Shown here: positions 8,102 through 14,857 of the stretch, one piece after another
Position numbering within the stretch: position 1 is the stretch's first letter
How the letters are laid out: each line of letters opens with the position of its first letter
Origin: Thermoleophilaceae bacterium
Lineage (GTDB): Bacteria; Actinomycetota; Thermoleophilia; Solirubrobacterales; Thermoleophilaceae
Assembly: GCA_040901445.1 (NCBI GenBank)
Contig: JBBDYQ010000005.1
Span: 1 to 47,687 of the forward strand
Direction: 5' to 3'
DNA: 47,687 nucleotides
The notes under the pieces: generated by a model
Databases searched by the model: none
Told to the model about the DNA's origin: nothing
The model's input: the letters and a program-made list of their open reading frames with translations, nothing else
Program-made: the position numbers and the translations under genes

Positions 8102-9292
8102 ATGAGACGACGCTTCTGGGTTTCCATAACCCTCGGCCTTTCGGCCTACCTGCTCCTGCCCCTGCCGGGGTTGTCCGCTCCCCTGTCCGAGCGCATCGGC
8201 CGGGCGCAGGACAAGGTGGAGAGCAAGAAGTACAAGGAGCACGTCCTCTCCAAGACCATCGCCGGCCAGAACGTGCAGATCCGCGGCCTCCAGGGCGAGA
8301 TCCGCGGGCTGCAGGACCGCCAGAACCGCATCCAGGGCTCGCTCGACGACAAGCGGGCCGAGCTGATCGACGTGCGCGACAAGCTCGAGGTGGCCAAGAA
8401 GCGGCTCGCCGAGCTCAAGGAGGACCTCGGGGTCGCCGAGGGCGCCCTCGGCGCGCGGCTCGTGGAGATCTACAAGGCCGACGAGCCCGACGCGCTCACC
8501 GTCGTGCTTCACGCCGACGGCTTCGGCGACCTGCTGGAGCGGGCGGAGTTCCTCGACCGCGTCTCCGACCAGGATCAGCGCATCGTGACGCGGGTCCGCG
8601 AGCTGAAGGCGGCCGCGAAGAAGCAGGCCAAGGAGCTCGGCGTGCTCGAGCGGCGCGTCGAGGAGGCGGCCGACGCCATCCTCGCGCGCCGGAACGAGGT
8701 GGCTGCGGTGCGCGGGCGGATCGTGGAGTCGCGCGACGAGCTCCAGGGCGCACGCAACGACCGCAGGGAGACGCTCTCCCACGTGCGCTCCAGCCGCGTG
8801 CGCCTGGAGGGCGACCTGCGTGCGATGGAGGCCGAGCAGGAACGCGTCCGCAATGCGCTGCTCGAAGCCCAGAACGGAGGCGGCGGACGCGGAGGCGGCG
8901 GCGGCGCCGGTCCTGTCCGGCGCGGCTCCGGCCGTCTGATCTGGCCCGTCAACGGTCCCGTGGTGTCGCCCTTCGGGCAGCGCTGGGGCCGCCTGCACGC
9001 AGGCATCGACATCGCCGTGCCGTCGGGCACGCCCATCCGCGCGGCCGACTCCGGCTCGGTCGTGCTCGCCGGCTGGACCGGCGGCTACGGCAACTACGTC
9101 TGCATCCAGCACACGTCGAACCTGTCCACGTGCTACGCCCACCTCTCGAGCTACGGCACCTCGCGCGGCGCCTCGGTGCGGCAGGGGCAGACCATCGGCT
9201 CGGTGGGCTGCACGGGCCACTGCTTCGGCGACCACCTGCATTTCGAGACGCGGGTGAACGGTTCGCCCGTGAGCCCGATGGGCTACCTGTAG
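8102..9292 (+). CDS. Secreted coiled-coil M23 peptidoglycan endopeptidase (EnvC-like)
   Basis: The 396-residue protein has an N-terminal signal peptide (RRFWVSITLGLSAYLLLPLPGLSA), a long coiled coil (about residues 28-255) interrupted by the conserved LVEIYKADEPDALTVVLHAD segment, a glycine-rich linker (about 258-275) and a C-terminal LytM/M23 domain. Zinc ligands are visible as H299-x3-D303 (HAGID) and H378-L-H380 (HLHFE). Such proteins cut peptide cross-links in the wall or activate other hydrolases. Two cysteine pairs in the M23 domain (VCIQ/STCY, GCTGHC) suggest disulphides. Expression is under the cyclic di-AMP riboswitch, linking wall cleavage to turgor/wall signalling. lgt follows after 20 bases. 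Confidence 0.92.
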   Translation: MRRRFWVSITLGLSAYLLLPLPGLSAPLSERIGRAQDKVESKKYKEHVLSKTIAGQNVQIRGLQGEIRGLQDRQNRIQGSLDDKRAELIDVRDKLEVAKKRLAELKEDLGVAEGALGARLVEIYKADEPDALTVVLHADGFGDLLERAEFLDRVSDQDQRIVTRVRELKAAAKKQAKELGVLERRVEEAADAILARRNEVAAVRGRIVESRDELQGARNDRRETLSHVRSSRVRLEGDLRAMEAEQERVRNALLEAQNGGGGRGGGGGAGPVRRGSGRLIWPVNGPVVSPFGQRWGRLHAGIDIAVPSGTPIRAADSGSVVLAGWTGGYGNYVCIQHTSNLSTCYAHLSSYGTSRGASVRQGQTIGSVGCTGHCFGDHLHFETRVNGSPVSPMGYL

Positions 9293-9312
9293 GCCTGTAG
9301 GGTCCGGGCCGC

Positions 9313-10071
9313 TTGCAGCCCGAGATCTCGATCGGACCGCTGGACCTGCAGACCTTCGGGATCTGCTTCGCGCTCGCCTTCCTGGGCGCCGGCGCGCTCC
9401 TGGCGCGGCGCTTCTCCGAGCTCGGGCGGCCCGTGGACTGGGCATACGAGATGGGCTTCGCCGCCCTCATCGGCGGGCTGGTGGGCTCGCGGGTGGACTT
9501 CCTGATCCAGAACTACGACGAGGTTTCGGACGACTTCCTCGGCAACCTCCTCTCGGGCTCGGGGCTGGTGTGGTTCGGGGGCCTGATCGGCGGCGCCGCG
9601 GGCGTGGTCATCTGGGCGTGGCGGCGTGATTACGTGAACCTGCATCTGCTCGACGTCTTCGCGCCCGCCGGCGCGCTCGGCTACGCCATCGGGCGCGTGG
9701 GCTGCCAGCTCTCCGGCGACGGCGACTACGGCCAGCCGTGGGACGGGCCCTGGGCCATGGCGTACCCCGAGGGCACGGTGGCCACCGACGTCCCCGTCCA
9801 CCCCACCCCGATCTACGAGACGCTGGCCATGGGCCTCCTCGCGCTGCTGCTCTGGCGCCTGCGCGACCGGCTGCGCCCCGGCGCCCTGTTCGCCCTCTTC
9901 CTGGTGCTGCACGGCATCGAGCGGCTGCTGGTGGAGTTCATCCGCCGCAACGACGAGCTGGCGCTCGGGCTCACACTGGCGCAGCTCTTCAGCGTGGCGA
10001 TGATCGCCGCCGGGGCGGCGCTGCTGGTGCGCTGGCGCCGTGACGACGGCAGCCTCGCGGCCCTTCGCTAA
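9313..10071 (+). CDS. lgt: Prolipoprotein diacylglyceryl transferase
   Basis: The 252-residue polytopic membrane protein has the Lgt layout: about seven membrane segments, the ring of conserved polar residues in LGYAIGRVGCQLSGDGDYG (the Lgt signature GRxGC-xxxGDxxG near residue 137) and HPTPIYETLA, plus a late HGIERLLVEFIRR segment. It transfers diacylglycerol from phosphatidylglycerol to the lipobox cysteine of prolipoproteins, several of which are encoded nearby (1843, 39244). The start is taken as TTG at 9313 because it gives the usual N-terminus (IGPLDLQTFGICFALA). It probably shares a transcript with the M23 gene. The stop TAA overlaps the stop of the convergent permease gene. Confidence 0.92.
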   Translation: MQPEISIGPLDLQTFGICFALAFLGAGALLARRFSELGRPVDWAYEMGFAALIGGLVGSRVDFLIQNYDEVSDDFLGNLLSGSGLVWFGGLIGGAAGVVIWAWRRDYVNLHLLDVFAPAGALGYAIGRVGCQLSGDGDYGQPWDGPWAMAYPEGTVATDVPVHPTPIYETLAMGLLALLLWRLRDRLRPGALFALFLVLHGIERLLVEFIRRNDELALGLTLAQLFSVAMIAAGAALLVRWRRDDGSLAALR

Positions 10072-10895
10072 CCCGATGCGGCAAACGGCCGCGGCATGGA
10101 CCCGATCGCGGCGGCGGCGCAGAGCGCCAGCGCGACTGCGCCGCCGGCCGCGATGCTCAGGTGGTGGGAGGCGTACAGGCCCGCCACGCCCGCGGCCACC
10201 GCAACGAGCGCGCCCGCGCCCATGGCGGCGGCGGGTGTGCGCGCGTGGCGGCGCACCGCGATCGCGGGCGCCACGAGCACCGCGAGCACCAGCAGGTTGC
10301 CCAGGCCGCGGGCTCCAATCGCCACGGTGGCTGCGAGCAGCACGAGCAGCGCCAGCCGCACCGCGCCGGCGCGCAGGCCGAGCGCGGCCGCGCCGCGGCC
10401 GTCGAAGGCCACCGCGGTGAGCGGACGGTGGAGCGCGACCAGGGCCGCCGCTCCGGCCAGCGTGAGCGCGGCGGTGGCCGCGACGTCGCCGCCGGTGGCT
10501 GCGAGCGGGTCACCGAACAGCAGGTCGCCCAGCCGCGGCGGCACGTCGGGCGCGAAGGCGAGGAGACCGCCCAGGCCGAGCAGGCCGGTGACCACCACCG
10601 CCGTGGCCGTGTCCGGGCCCGTGCGCTCGTCCTTCGCGACGGCGGTGAGGAGGATGACGGCCGCCAGGATGCCTCCGGCCGCCCCCAGCAGCAGCGGGAA
10701 GCCCACCACGGCGGCGAGCACGAGCCCCGGCAGCAGTCCGTGCGCCAGCGACTCGGCGCCGTAGGTGAGGCCGTATCGCAGCACCCAGAAGCCGAGCGCG
10801 CCGCCCAGCGCCCCTAGCAGCACGACCTCGGCGAGCGCCCGCTGGCCGATGCCCGATCGCCACGGGTCCAGCAGGGCGTCGGCGACCGCCTCCAT
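10068..10895 (-). CDS. Metal ABC transporter permease, second subunit (ZnuB/MntB type)
   Basis: The 275-residue hydrophobic protein has about eight to nine membrane segments and typical ABC-3 family features: YGAESLAHGLLPGLVLA near the N-terminus, DLLFGDPLA, and the coupling region LLVLAVLVAPAIAVRRHARTPAAAMGAGA. The family imports zinc, manganese or iron. The ATG overlaps the ATPase stop by four bases (ATGA), so the gene is the third in the operon permease-ATPase-permease. I rejected the longer open frame upstream, which would run through the ATPase gene. With the other permease this suggests a heterodimeric channel. Confidence 0.88.
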   Translation of the reverse strand: MEAVADALLDPWRSGIGQRALAEVVLLGALGGALGFWVLRYGLTYGAESLAHGLLPGLVLAAVVGFPLLLGAAGGILAAVILLTAVAKDERTGPDTATAVVVTGLLGLGGLLAFAPDVPPRLGDLLFGDPLAATGGDVAATAALTLAGAAALVALHRPLTAVAFDGRGAAALGLRAGAVRLALLVLLAATVAIGARGLGNLLVLAVLVAPAIAVRRHARTPAAAMGAGALVAVAAGVAGLYASHHLSIAAGGAVALALCAAAAIGSMPRPFAASG

Positions 10896-11644
10896 CAGTG
10901 ATCGTGGTGCTGCACCGCGATCGCCCGCACGGGGCCGTCCTCGCCCTCGAGCACCACGATCTCGCTGCCGTAGGTGGCCTCGAGCGTGGCGCGCCCGAGA
11001 CACTCTGCCGGGGGACCGTAGGCCACCTGGCGGCGGTTGAGGCAGAGCACGCGGTCGAAGGCCCGGGCGCCCTGGATGTCGTGGGTCGAGACCAGCAGCG
11101 TGCGCCCCTCGGCTTTCAGCCGGTGAAACAGCGTTCCGATGGCCTCGGCGCTCGCCTGGTCCACCCCGGCCAGCGGCTCGTCGAGGAGCAGCACCGTGGC
11201 GTCCTGCACGAGCGCGCGGGCCAGCAGGACCCGCTGGCGCTGGCCGCCGGAGAGCTCGCCGAAGCGCGTGCCCGCCAGGTCCGCCAGCCCGACCAGCTGG
11301 AGAGCGTCCCGCGCGGCGTCGCGGTCGGACCGGCGCGGCGGGCGCCACCATCCGCCCCTCGCGAGCGAGCCCATCAGCGCCACGTCCAGCGCGCTGGCCG
11401 GGAAGTCGAGCCGGGTGCGCTCGGTCTGGGCCACGTATGCCACGGGGCGCGCGAGCGATGCGCTGCCGGCCAGCGGCGGCAGCTCGCCCAGCAGTGCGCG
11501 GAAGAGGGTGGTCTTGCCGCCGCCGTTGGGCCCGAGCACGCCCACGGACTCGCCCGCGCCCGCGGCGAAGTCCACGGCCTCGATGGCCCGACGGCCGCCG
11601 TAGCCTGCCGCGAGGCCGCGCGCCTCGACGGTGGCCGGCCTCAC
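10895..11644 (-). CDS. Metal ABC transporter ATP-binding protein (ZnuC type)
   Basis: The 249-residue ATPase has all nucleotide-binding motifs: Walker A GPNGGGKTT, Q-loop in VAYVAQTERTRLDFP, signature LSGGQRQRVLLARAL, Walker B TVLLLDEPLAGVD and switch histidine STHD. The short A-loop region (EARGLAAGYGGRRAIEAVDF) and size fit the ZnuC/MntA-type family that energises ABC-3 permeases. The GTG start at 11644 overlaps the TGA of the first permease (GTGA), and the stop overlaps the second permease start, giving full translational coupling. The C-terminal QHHDH is histidine-rich and might bind metal. The substrate is inferred from the adjacent Fur/Zur gene and box. Confidence 0.92.
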   Translation of the reverse strand: MRPATVEARGLAAGYGGRRAIEAVDFAAGAGESVGVLGPNGGGKTTLFRALLGELPPLAGSASLARPVAYVAQTERTRLDFPASALDVALMGSLARGGWWRPPRRSDRDAARDALQLVGLADLAGTRFGELSGGQRQRVLLARALVQDATVLLLDEPLAGVDQASAEAIGTLFHRLKAEGRTLLVSTHDIQGARAFDRVLCLNRRQVAYGPPAECLGRATLEATYGSEIVVLEGEDGPVRAIAVQHHDH

Positions 11645-12453
11645 CTCCTGCTCCAGACCGTCACGGCTGCGTACACCGCCGCGCCGAGGGTGGCCACTGC
11701 GGGTCCCGGTGAGACGTCGAGCCAGTAGGCGAGATAGAGCCCGAGCACGCCCTCGGCGACGGCCAGCGCCACGCTCAGCGCGAGCAGGGCTCCGACCCGG
11801 CGTGTGAGCAGCCTGGCCGTGGCCGCCGGCACGATGAAGACCGCGGCGACCAGCAGCGCGCCCACCGCCGGCAGCGCCGCCACCACGGCGAGCGCCACGA
11901 GCAGGAGCAGCGCTGCGTCCGCGCGCCGGGACGGGATGCCGAGCGCGCGGCTGCCGGCGGGGTCGAATCCGGTGGCGAACCACGCTCGGCCGAGCATGCC
12001 CGTGGCCGCGACGGCGGCCACGGCGGCCGCGCCGCTCGCCGCCACGTCAGACCCCTCGACCCCGACGAGCGTGCCGAACAGCAGCCGGTCCACTCCCGCG
12101 CCGGATTCGAGCACGTCGCTGGCCAGCACCACCCCGAGCGCGAGCGCCCCCACCAGCAGGAGGCCGGTGGCCGCGCCGTCACCGCCGGCGCCGCGGCCGG
12201 ACCGGCCCGTGCGCTCCACGCCGCCCGTATAGCCCAGGGCCACCGCGGCGCCCGCGAGCTGAGGGGCGATGCCGGCGGCGTCGGCCACCACGAGCCCGGG
12301 GAAGGTGGCGGTGCCCACCGCGTGGGTGAAGAAGGCCAGCTCGCGCAGCACGATCCACGTGCCCAGCAGCCCGCCCGCGACTCCGAGGAGCGCGAGCTCG
12401 GCGAGCGCGGTGCGCATGAACGGCAGGTCGAGCGCGTCGAACGGGGACGGCAT
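11641..12453 (-). CDS. Metal ABC transporter permease, first subunit (ZnuB type)
   Basis: The 270-residue ABC-3 family permease has about eight membrane helices, with the conserved start FMRTALAELALLGVAGGLLGTWIVLRELAFFTHAVGTATFPGLVVA and the late ALPAVGALLVAAVFIVPAATARLLTRR coupling segment. It is the promoter-proximal gene of the minus-strand importer operon. A central glycine-rich loop (TGGVERTGRSGRGAGGDG) is longer than usual. No substrate-binding lipoprotein (ZnuA) gene lies in or near the operon, so the binding protein must be encoded elsewhere. The start codon is 37 bases from the divergent Fur/Zur start, with a Fur-type box in between. Confidence 0.88.
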   Translation of the reverse strand: MPSPFDALDLPFMRTALAELALLGVAGGLLGTWIVLRELAFFTHAVGTATFPGLVVADAAGIAPQLAGAAVALGYTGGVERTGRSGRGAGGDGAATGLLLVGALALGVVLASDVLESGAGVDRLLFGTLVGVEGSDVAASGAAAVAAVAATGMLGRAWFATGFDPAGSRALGIPSRRADAALLLLVALAVVAALPAVGALLVAAVFIVPAATARLLTRRVGALLALSVALAVAEGVLGLYLAYWLDVSPGPAVATLGAAVYAAVTVWSRR

Positions 12454-12468
12454 GTCGCCATCCTAGAT

Positions 12469-12484
12469 GAGAAGGATTATCGTT
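12469..12484. promoter_or_regulatory. Fur/Zur-type operator between importer and regulator
   Basis: GAGAAGGATTATCGTT at 12469-12484 matches 13 of 16 positions of the classical Fur-family core GATAATGATTATCATT. It occupies the 37-base gap between the divergent permease and regulator starts and overlaps GATTAT (12475-12480), a plausible -10 hexamer for the regulator. This supports metal-dependent control of both directions. Confidence 0.72.
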
Positions 12485-12490
12485 ACCGCC

Positions 12491-12862
12491 ATGAGCCGCC
12501 GCACCGAGCAGCGCCGCGCGATCGTGGACGCCCTCGAGGGCAGCCCGCGCGCGCTCACCGCGCAGGAGCTTCACGATCGCGTGGAGGGCGTGGGGCTCGC
12601 CACCGTCTACCGCAACCTCCAGCGCCTCGCGGACCAGGGGGTGGCCGACACGCTGCGCCGCGAGAACGGTGAACTGGCCTTCCTCCTCTGCGGCGGCGGG
12701 CACCACCATCACCTCACCTGCCGGATCTGCGGACGCGTCGAGCGGGTACGCGACTGCCGCCTCGACGGCTGGGCCGCCTCCGTGGCGCGCGAGCACGGCT
12801 TCAGCGACGTGGAGCATCGCGCCGAGCTCCTAGGCGTATGTTCGAGTTGCGGCTCGCGCTGA
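12491..12862 (+). CDS. zur: Fur-family metalloregulator, probably Zur
   Basis: The 123-residue protein has the Fur layout: N-terminal winged helix (RRTEQRRAIVDALEGSPRALTAQELHDRV...LATVYRNLQRLADQGV), then the dimerisation/metal domain with GGGHHHHLTCRICGRVE and a final CSSCG. The structural zinc site is given by C77-x2-C80 and C117-x2-C120. I prefer ATG 12491 because an upstream in-frame ATG (12467) would put the operator inside the coding region. Pairing with a divergent ZnuBC-like importer favours zinc sensing (Zur), but Fur or Mur roles cannot be excluded from sequence alone. A -10-like GATTAT ten bases upstream suggests a leaderless, autoregulated transcript. Confidence 0.85.
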   Translation: MSRRTEQRRAIVDALEGSPRALTAQELHDRVEGVGLATVYRNLQRLADQGVADTLRRENGELAFLLCGGGHHHHLTCRICGRVERVRDCRLDGWAASVAREHGFSDVEHRAELLGVCSSCGSR

Positions 12863-12880
12863 TCCGGGAATCATCCGGGG

Positions 12881-13426
12881 GTGAGGTCACGGACGGCCTA
12901 CCCGGCGGCTGCCGTCGCAGCGCTGCTCCTGCTCGCCGCGGGAGTGAGCGGCGTGGTGTTCGCCGGCGGGCGGCTGGCCTACGACGCCTGGCCGGACGCC
13001 CCCGCGCCCGACCAGCCGAAGCGGGTGGAGCCGCTGCGCGGCCGGCTCGCGCCGGCGCTCGGCGAGGATGCTCCCGTGCCGAGGCGGCCGCTGGGCCCGC
13101 GCCCGTCCGCCCGCCCGCCGGGATCGCCTCCCGCCGCGCCGCCCCGGGCCGCTCCGGCCCCCCGGGCGGGCCCGTCTCCGCCCGCACGCCCAAGGCGGAG
13201 GCGTCCCGGCCACCCGATCCCGCCGCGGCCTGCGCCCCGGACCCCGGTGCCGGCCCCGGTCCCGGCCCCGGCACCCGTGCCTGCGCCGCCAGCCGCCCAG
13301 CCCTCCCCGCCGGCCGCCGGCGGGGAGGCGCCGGTTGTGCGCATGCCCGTCAAAATGAAGAAGAAGCGGGCCGGCGCCGGCCCGAAGCAGAAGGACAAGA
13401 AGCCAAAGGGCAGCGGACGCCAGTGA
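12881..13426 (+). CDS. Membrane-anchored Pro/Ala-rich low-complexity protein
   Basis: The 181-residue product (GTG start) has an N-terminal membrane anchor (AAAVAALLLLAAGVSGVVFAGG), then WPDAPAPDQPKRV, a long proline/alanine/arginine-rich extracytoplasmic stretch (about residues 70-155) and a strongly basic end with clustered Lys (MPVKMKKKRAG...KQKDKKPKGSG). No catalytic domain is visible. The N-terminus resembles that of the next gene (MR-x2-AY... then WP and APD), so the two look like diverged tandem paralogues. The basic tail could bind wall polymers or nucleic acid; this is a guess. The frame choice is supported by the shared N-terminal pattern; overlapping frames lack it. Confidence 0.55.
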   Translation: MRSRTAYPAAAVAALLLLAAGVSGVVFAGGRLAYDAWPDAPAPDQPKRVEPLRGRLAPALGEDAPVPRRPLGPRPSARPPGSPPAAPPRAAPAPRAGPSPPARPRRRRPGHPIPPRPAPRTPVPAPVPAPAPVPAPPAAQPSPPAAGGEAPVVRMPVKMKKKRAGAGPKQKDKKPKGSGRQ

Positions 13427-13490
13427 ACGCAAAGTCGTACATCCGTCGGAATATGCATGCCCGGCGGAACTTCGGTCGATAATCACCCGA

Positions 13491-14132
13491 ATGCGCGCGA
13501 CCCGGGCATATCTGGCGAGCCTCGGCACCACCGGGCTGCTCGTGCTGGCCGCATTCGTGATCCTCATCGCCGCCAGCGCGCTGCTGGCCTTCAACGGCTG
13601 GCCGGGCGAGGAGGCCCCCGACCGGGCCACGCCCGTGCTGATCGACCCGGGGCGCGACCTGGCTCCCGCCGGGGGCCCGCTGCAGGTGGCCGCCGAGGCG
13701 GCCGAAGCGGCGGACGACGTTGCCTCGGTCCCCGTGCCTGCACCCGCCGGCGACGGCGGCGGCGACGGTCCCTCCGGCGGCGGTCCCGACGACGGCTCGC
13801 CCGGCGACCCGGGCGACCGCGGGCCCGGAGGCGGCACGCCCGGCACGCCCTCCGACCCCTCGCCGCCAGGTGGCGGTGGCGGCGACACGCCGGAGCCGCC
13901 CGCTGGCGGCGGCGGTGTCGCCCTCCCCGGTGGCGGCACGCTTCTCCCCCGCGGCGACGTGAGCCTCACGGACGGCCTCGCCGACGGCGTGGAGTCGGCC
14001 ACGGCCTTCCTCGGCACCGACACCGTCTCGCAGCTCAGCCCGGAGCTGGGCGCGGTGGTCACCGGCACCGGCCAGGTGCTCACCGACCTCGTGCGCGCCC
14101 TCGACGGCGCGCCAGCGCCTGCGCGCCGCTAG
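13491..14132 (+). CDS. Membrane-anchored Gly/Pro-rich protein, paralogue of previous gene
   Basis: The 213-residue protein has a membrane anchor at residues about 12-37 (GTTGLLVLAAFVILIAASALLAF), followed by NGWPGEEAPDRATPVLIDPG, a Gly/Asp/Pro-rich low-complexity region (about 75-150), and a more ordered C-terminal segment (VSLTDGLADGVESATAFLGTD...LGAVVTGTGQVLTDLVRAL) that looks helical. No known domain is recognised. A GATAAT hexamer at 13478-13483 lies seven bases before the ATG with no ribosome binding site, pointing to a leaderless transcript. The stop TAG shares bases with the stop of the convergent hydrolase. Likely an extracytoplasmic, wall-facing protein. Confidence 0.6.
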   Translation: MRATRAYLASLGTTGLLVLAAFVILIAASALLAFNGWPGEEAPDRATPVLIDPGRDLAPAGGPLQVAAEAAEAADDVASVPVPAPAGDGGGDGPSGGGPDDGSPGDPGDRGPGGGTPGTPSDPSPPGGGGGDTPEPPAGGGGVALPGGGTLLPRGDVSLTDGLADGVESATAFLGTDTVSQLSPELGAVVTGTGQVLTDLVRALDGAPAPARR

Positions 14133-14842
14133 CAGCCGGCCCGCGCCGCCGCAGCGCGGCGGATGAAGCGCAGCGACTCGCCCTGCAGCTCCGCGTCGTG
14201 CTGCAGCGAGCGGTGGTGCCCGCCGGGAAGGACGAGCAGGCGCTTGGGCTCGCCCGCCGCGGCGTGCAGCTCCTGCGAGACGGTCCACGGCACCTTCTCG
14301 TCCCCGCGGGCGTGCAGAAGCAGCAGCGCCGTGTGCGGTGAGAGGGCGGCCACGGCGCCCGCCATGTCCAGCGTGGCCAGCCACGGCTCGCAGGCGGCCG
14401 TGTCGCAATCGAAGCCGTCGAGGTCGCCGGAGCGCAGGCCGCGCAGGAGATGGTCGGGCGGCGCGGGGCAGATCGCGACGACCGCGGCGACGTCCGGCTC
14501 CAGGGCCGCTGCGAAGATGGCCTGGAAGCCGCCCATGCTCGATCCGCGGATCCCCACGGCCGGCGCGTGCTCGCGCAACAGGGCGCACATGGCGAGCACG
14601 TCGTCGAACGCCCCGGGTCCGAAGCGACCCTCCGAGCGCCCGTGGCCGCGGGCGTCGAATGCAAGCGCGGCGACCCCGCTGGCCCGCGCCGCGCGCCCGA
14701 AGTCGAAGTGGCTCTCCTTCGCCGATCCGGCCCCGTGGAGGATCACGACGCCGCATTCCGGCTCGCCCTCGGGCAGGAAGAGCGCGCAGCTCAGGCCGTC
14801 GTGCGTGCCGAGCAGAGGGGGGGCCGGCGTCTCGTGCTTCAT
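14129..14842 (-). CDS. Alpha/beta hydrolase (dienelactone hydrolase/serine peptidase-like)
   Basis: The 237-residue protein fits a minimal alpha/beta hydrolase: oxyanion region VVILHGAGSAKESHF, ALAFDARGHGRSEG strand, nucleophile elbow GSSMGG (the first visible catalytic Ser), acid-bearing strand LLLLHARGDEKVPW, and catalytic His in LPGGHHRSLQHD. No cap domain is evident. The substrate is unknown. The start is chosen at MKHETPAPPLLGTHDG; the longer open frame upstream runs antisense through lysA and is rejected. Its start codon lies only 15 bases from the divergent lysA start, and the CATAAT promoter-like hexamer for lysA overlaps this start codon. Confidence 0.82.
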   Translation of the reverse strand: MKHETPAPPLLGTHDGLSCALFLPEGEPECGVVILHGAGSAKESHFDFGRAARASGVAALAFDARGHGRSEGRFGPGAFDDVLAMCALLREHAPAVGIRGSSMGGFQAIFAAALEPDVAAVVAICPAPPDHLLRGLRSGDLDGFDCDTAACEPWLATLDMAGAVAALSPHTALLLLHARGDEKVPWTVSQELHAAAGEPKRLLVLPGGHHRSLQHDAELQGESLRFIRRAAAARAGC

Positions 14843-14845
14843 AAT
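14840..14845 (+). promoter_or_regulatory. Candidate -10 of lysA overlapping the divergent start codon
   Basis: CATAAT at 14840-14845 is twelve bases before the lysA ATG. Its first three bases are the reverse complement of the hydrolase start codon. ATCGG at 14844-14848 and CCGAT at 14852-14856 form a small inverted repeat in the same 15-base gap. No lysA Shine-Dalgarno is visible, so a leaderless or nearly leaderless start is inferred. Confidence 0.4.
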
Positions 14846-14857
14846 CGGCGCCCGATC

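Noticed and set aside
12467-12490. Start of the Fur/Zur gene at ATG 12467
   Set aside because: It would place the operator and -10 inside the gene and add eight residues not seen in the family.
13060-13340. Proline/glycine-rich repeats as CRISPR or tandem DNA repeats
   Set aside because: The repetition is at the amino-acid level and irregular; there are no constant-length repeats with spacers.
12838-13482. Alternative frame of 214 codons overlapping the Pro/Ala-rich protein
   Set aside because: It lacks the membrane anchor shared with the next gene and overlaps the regulator's end by 25 bases.
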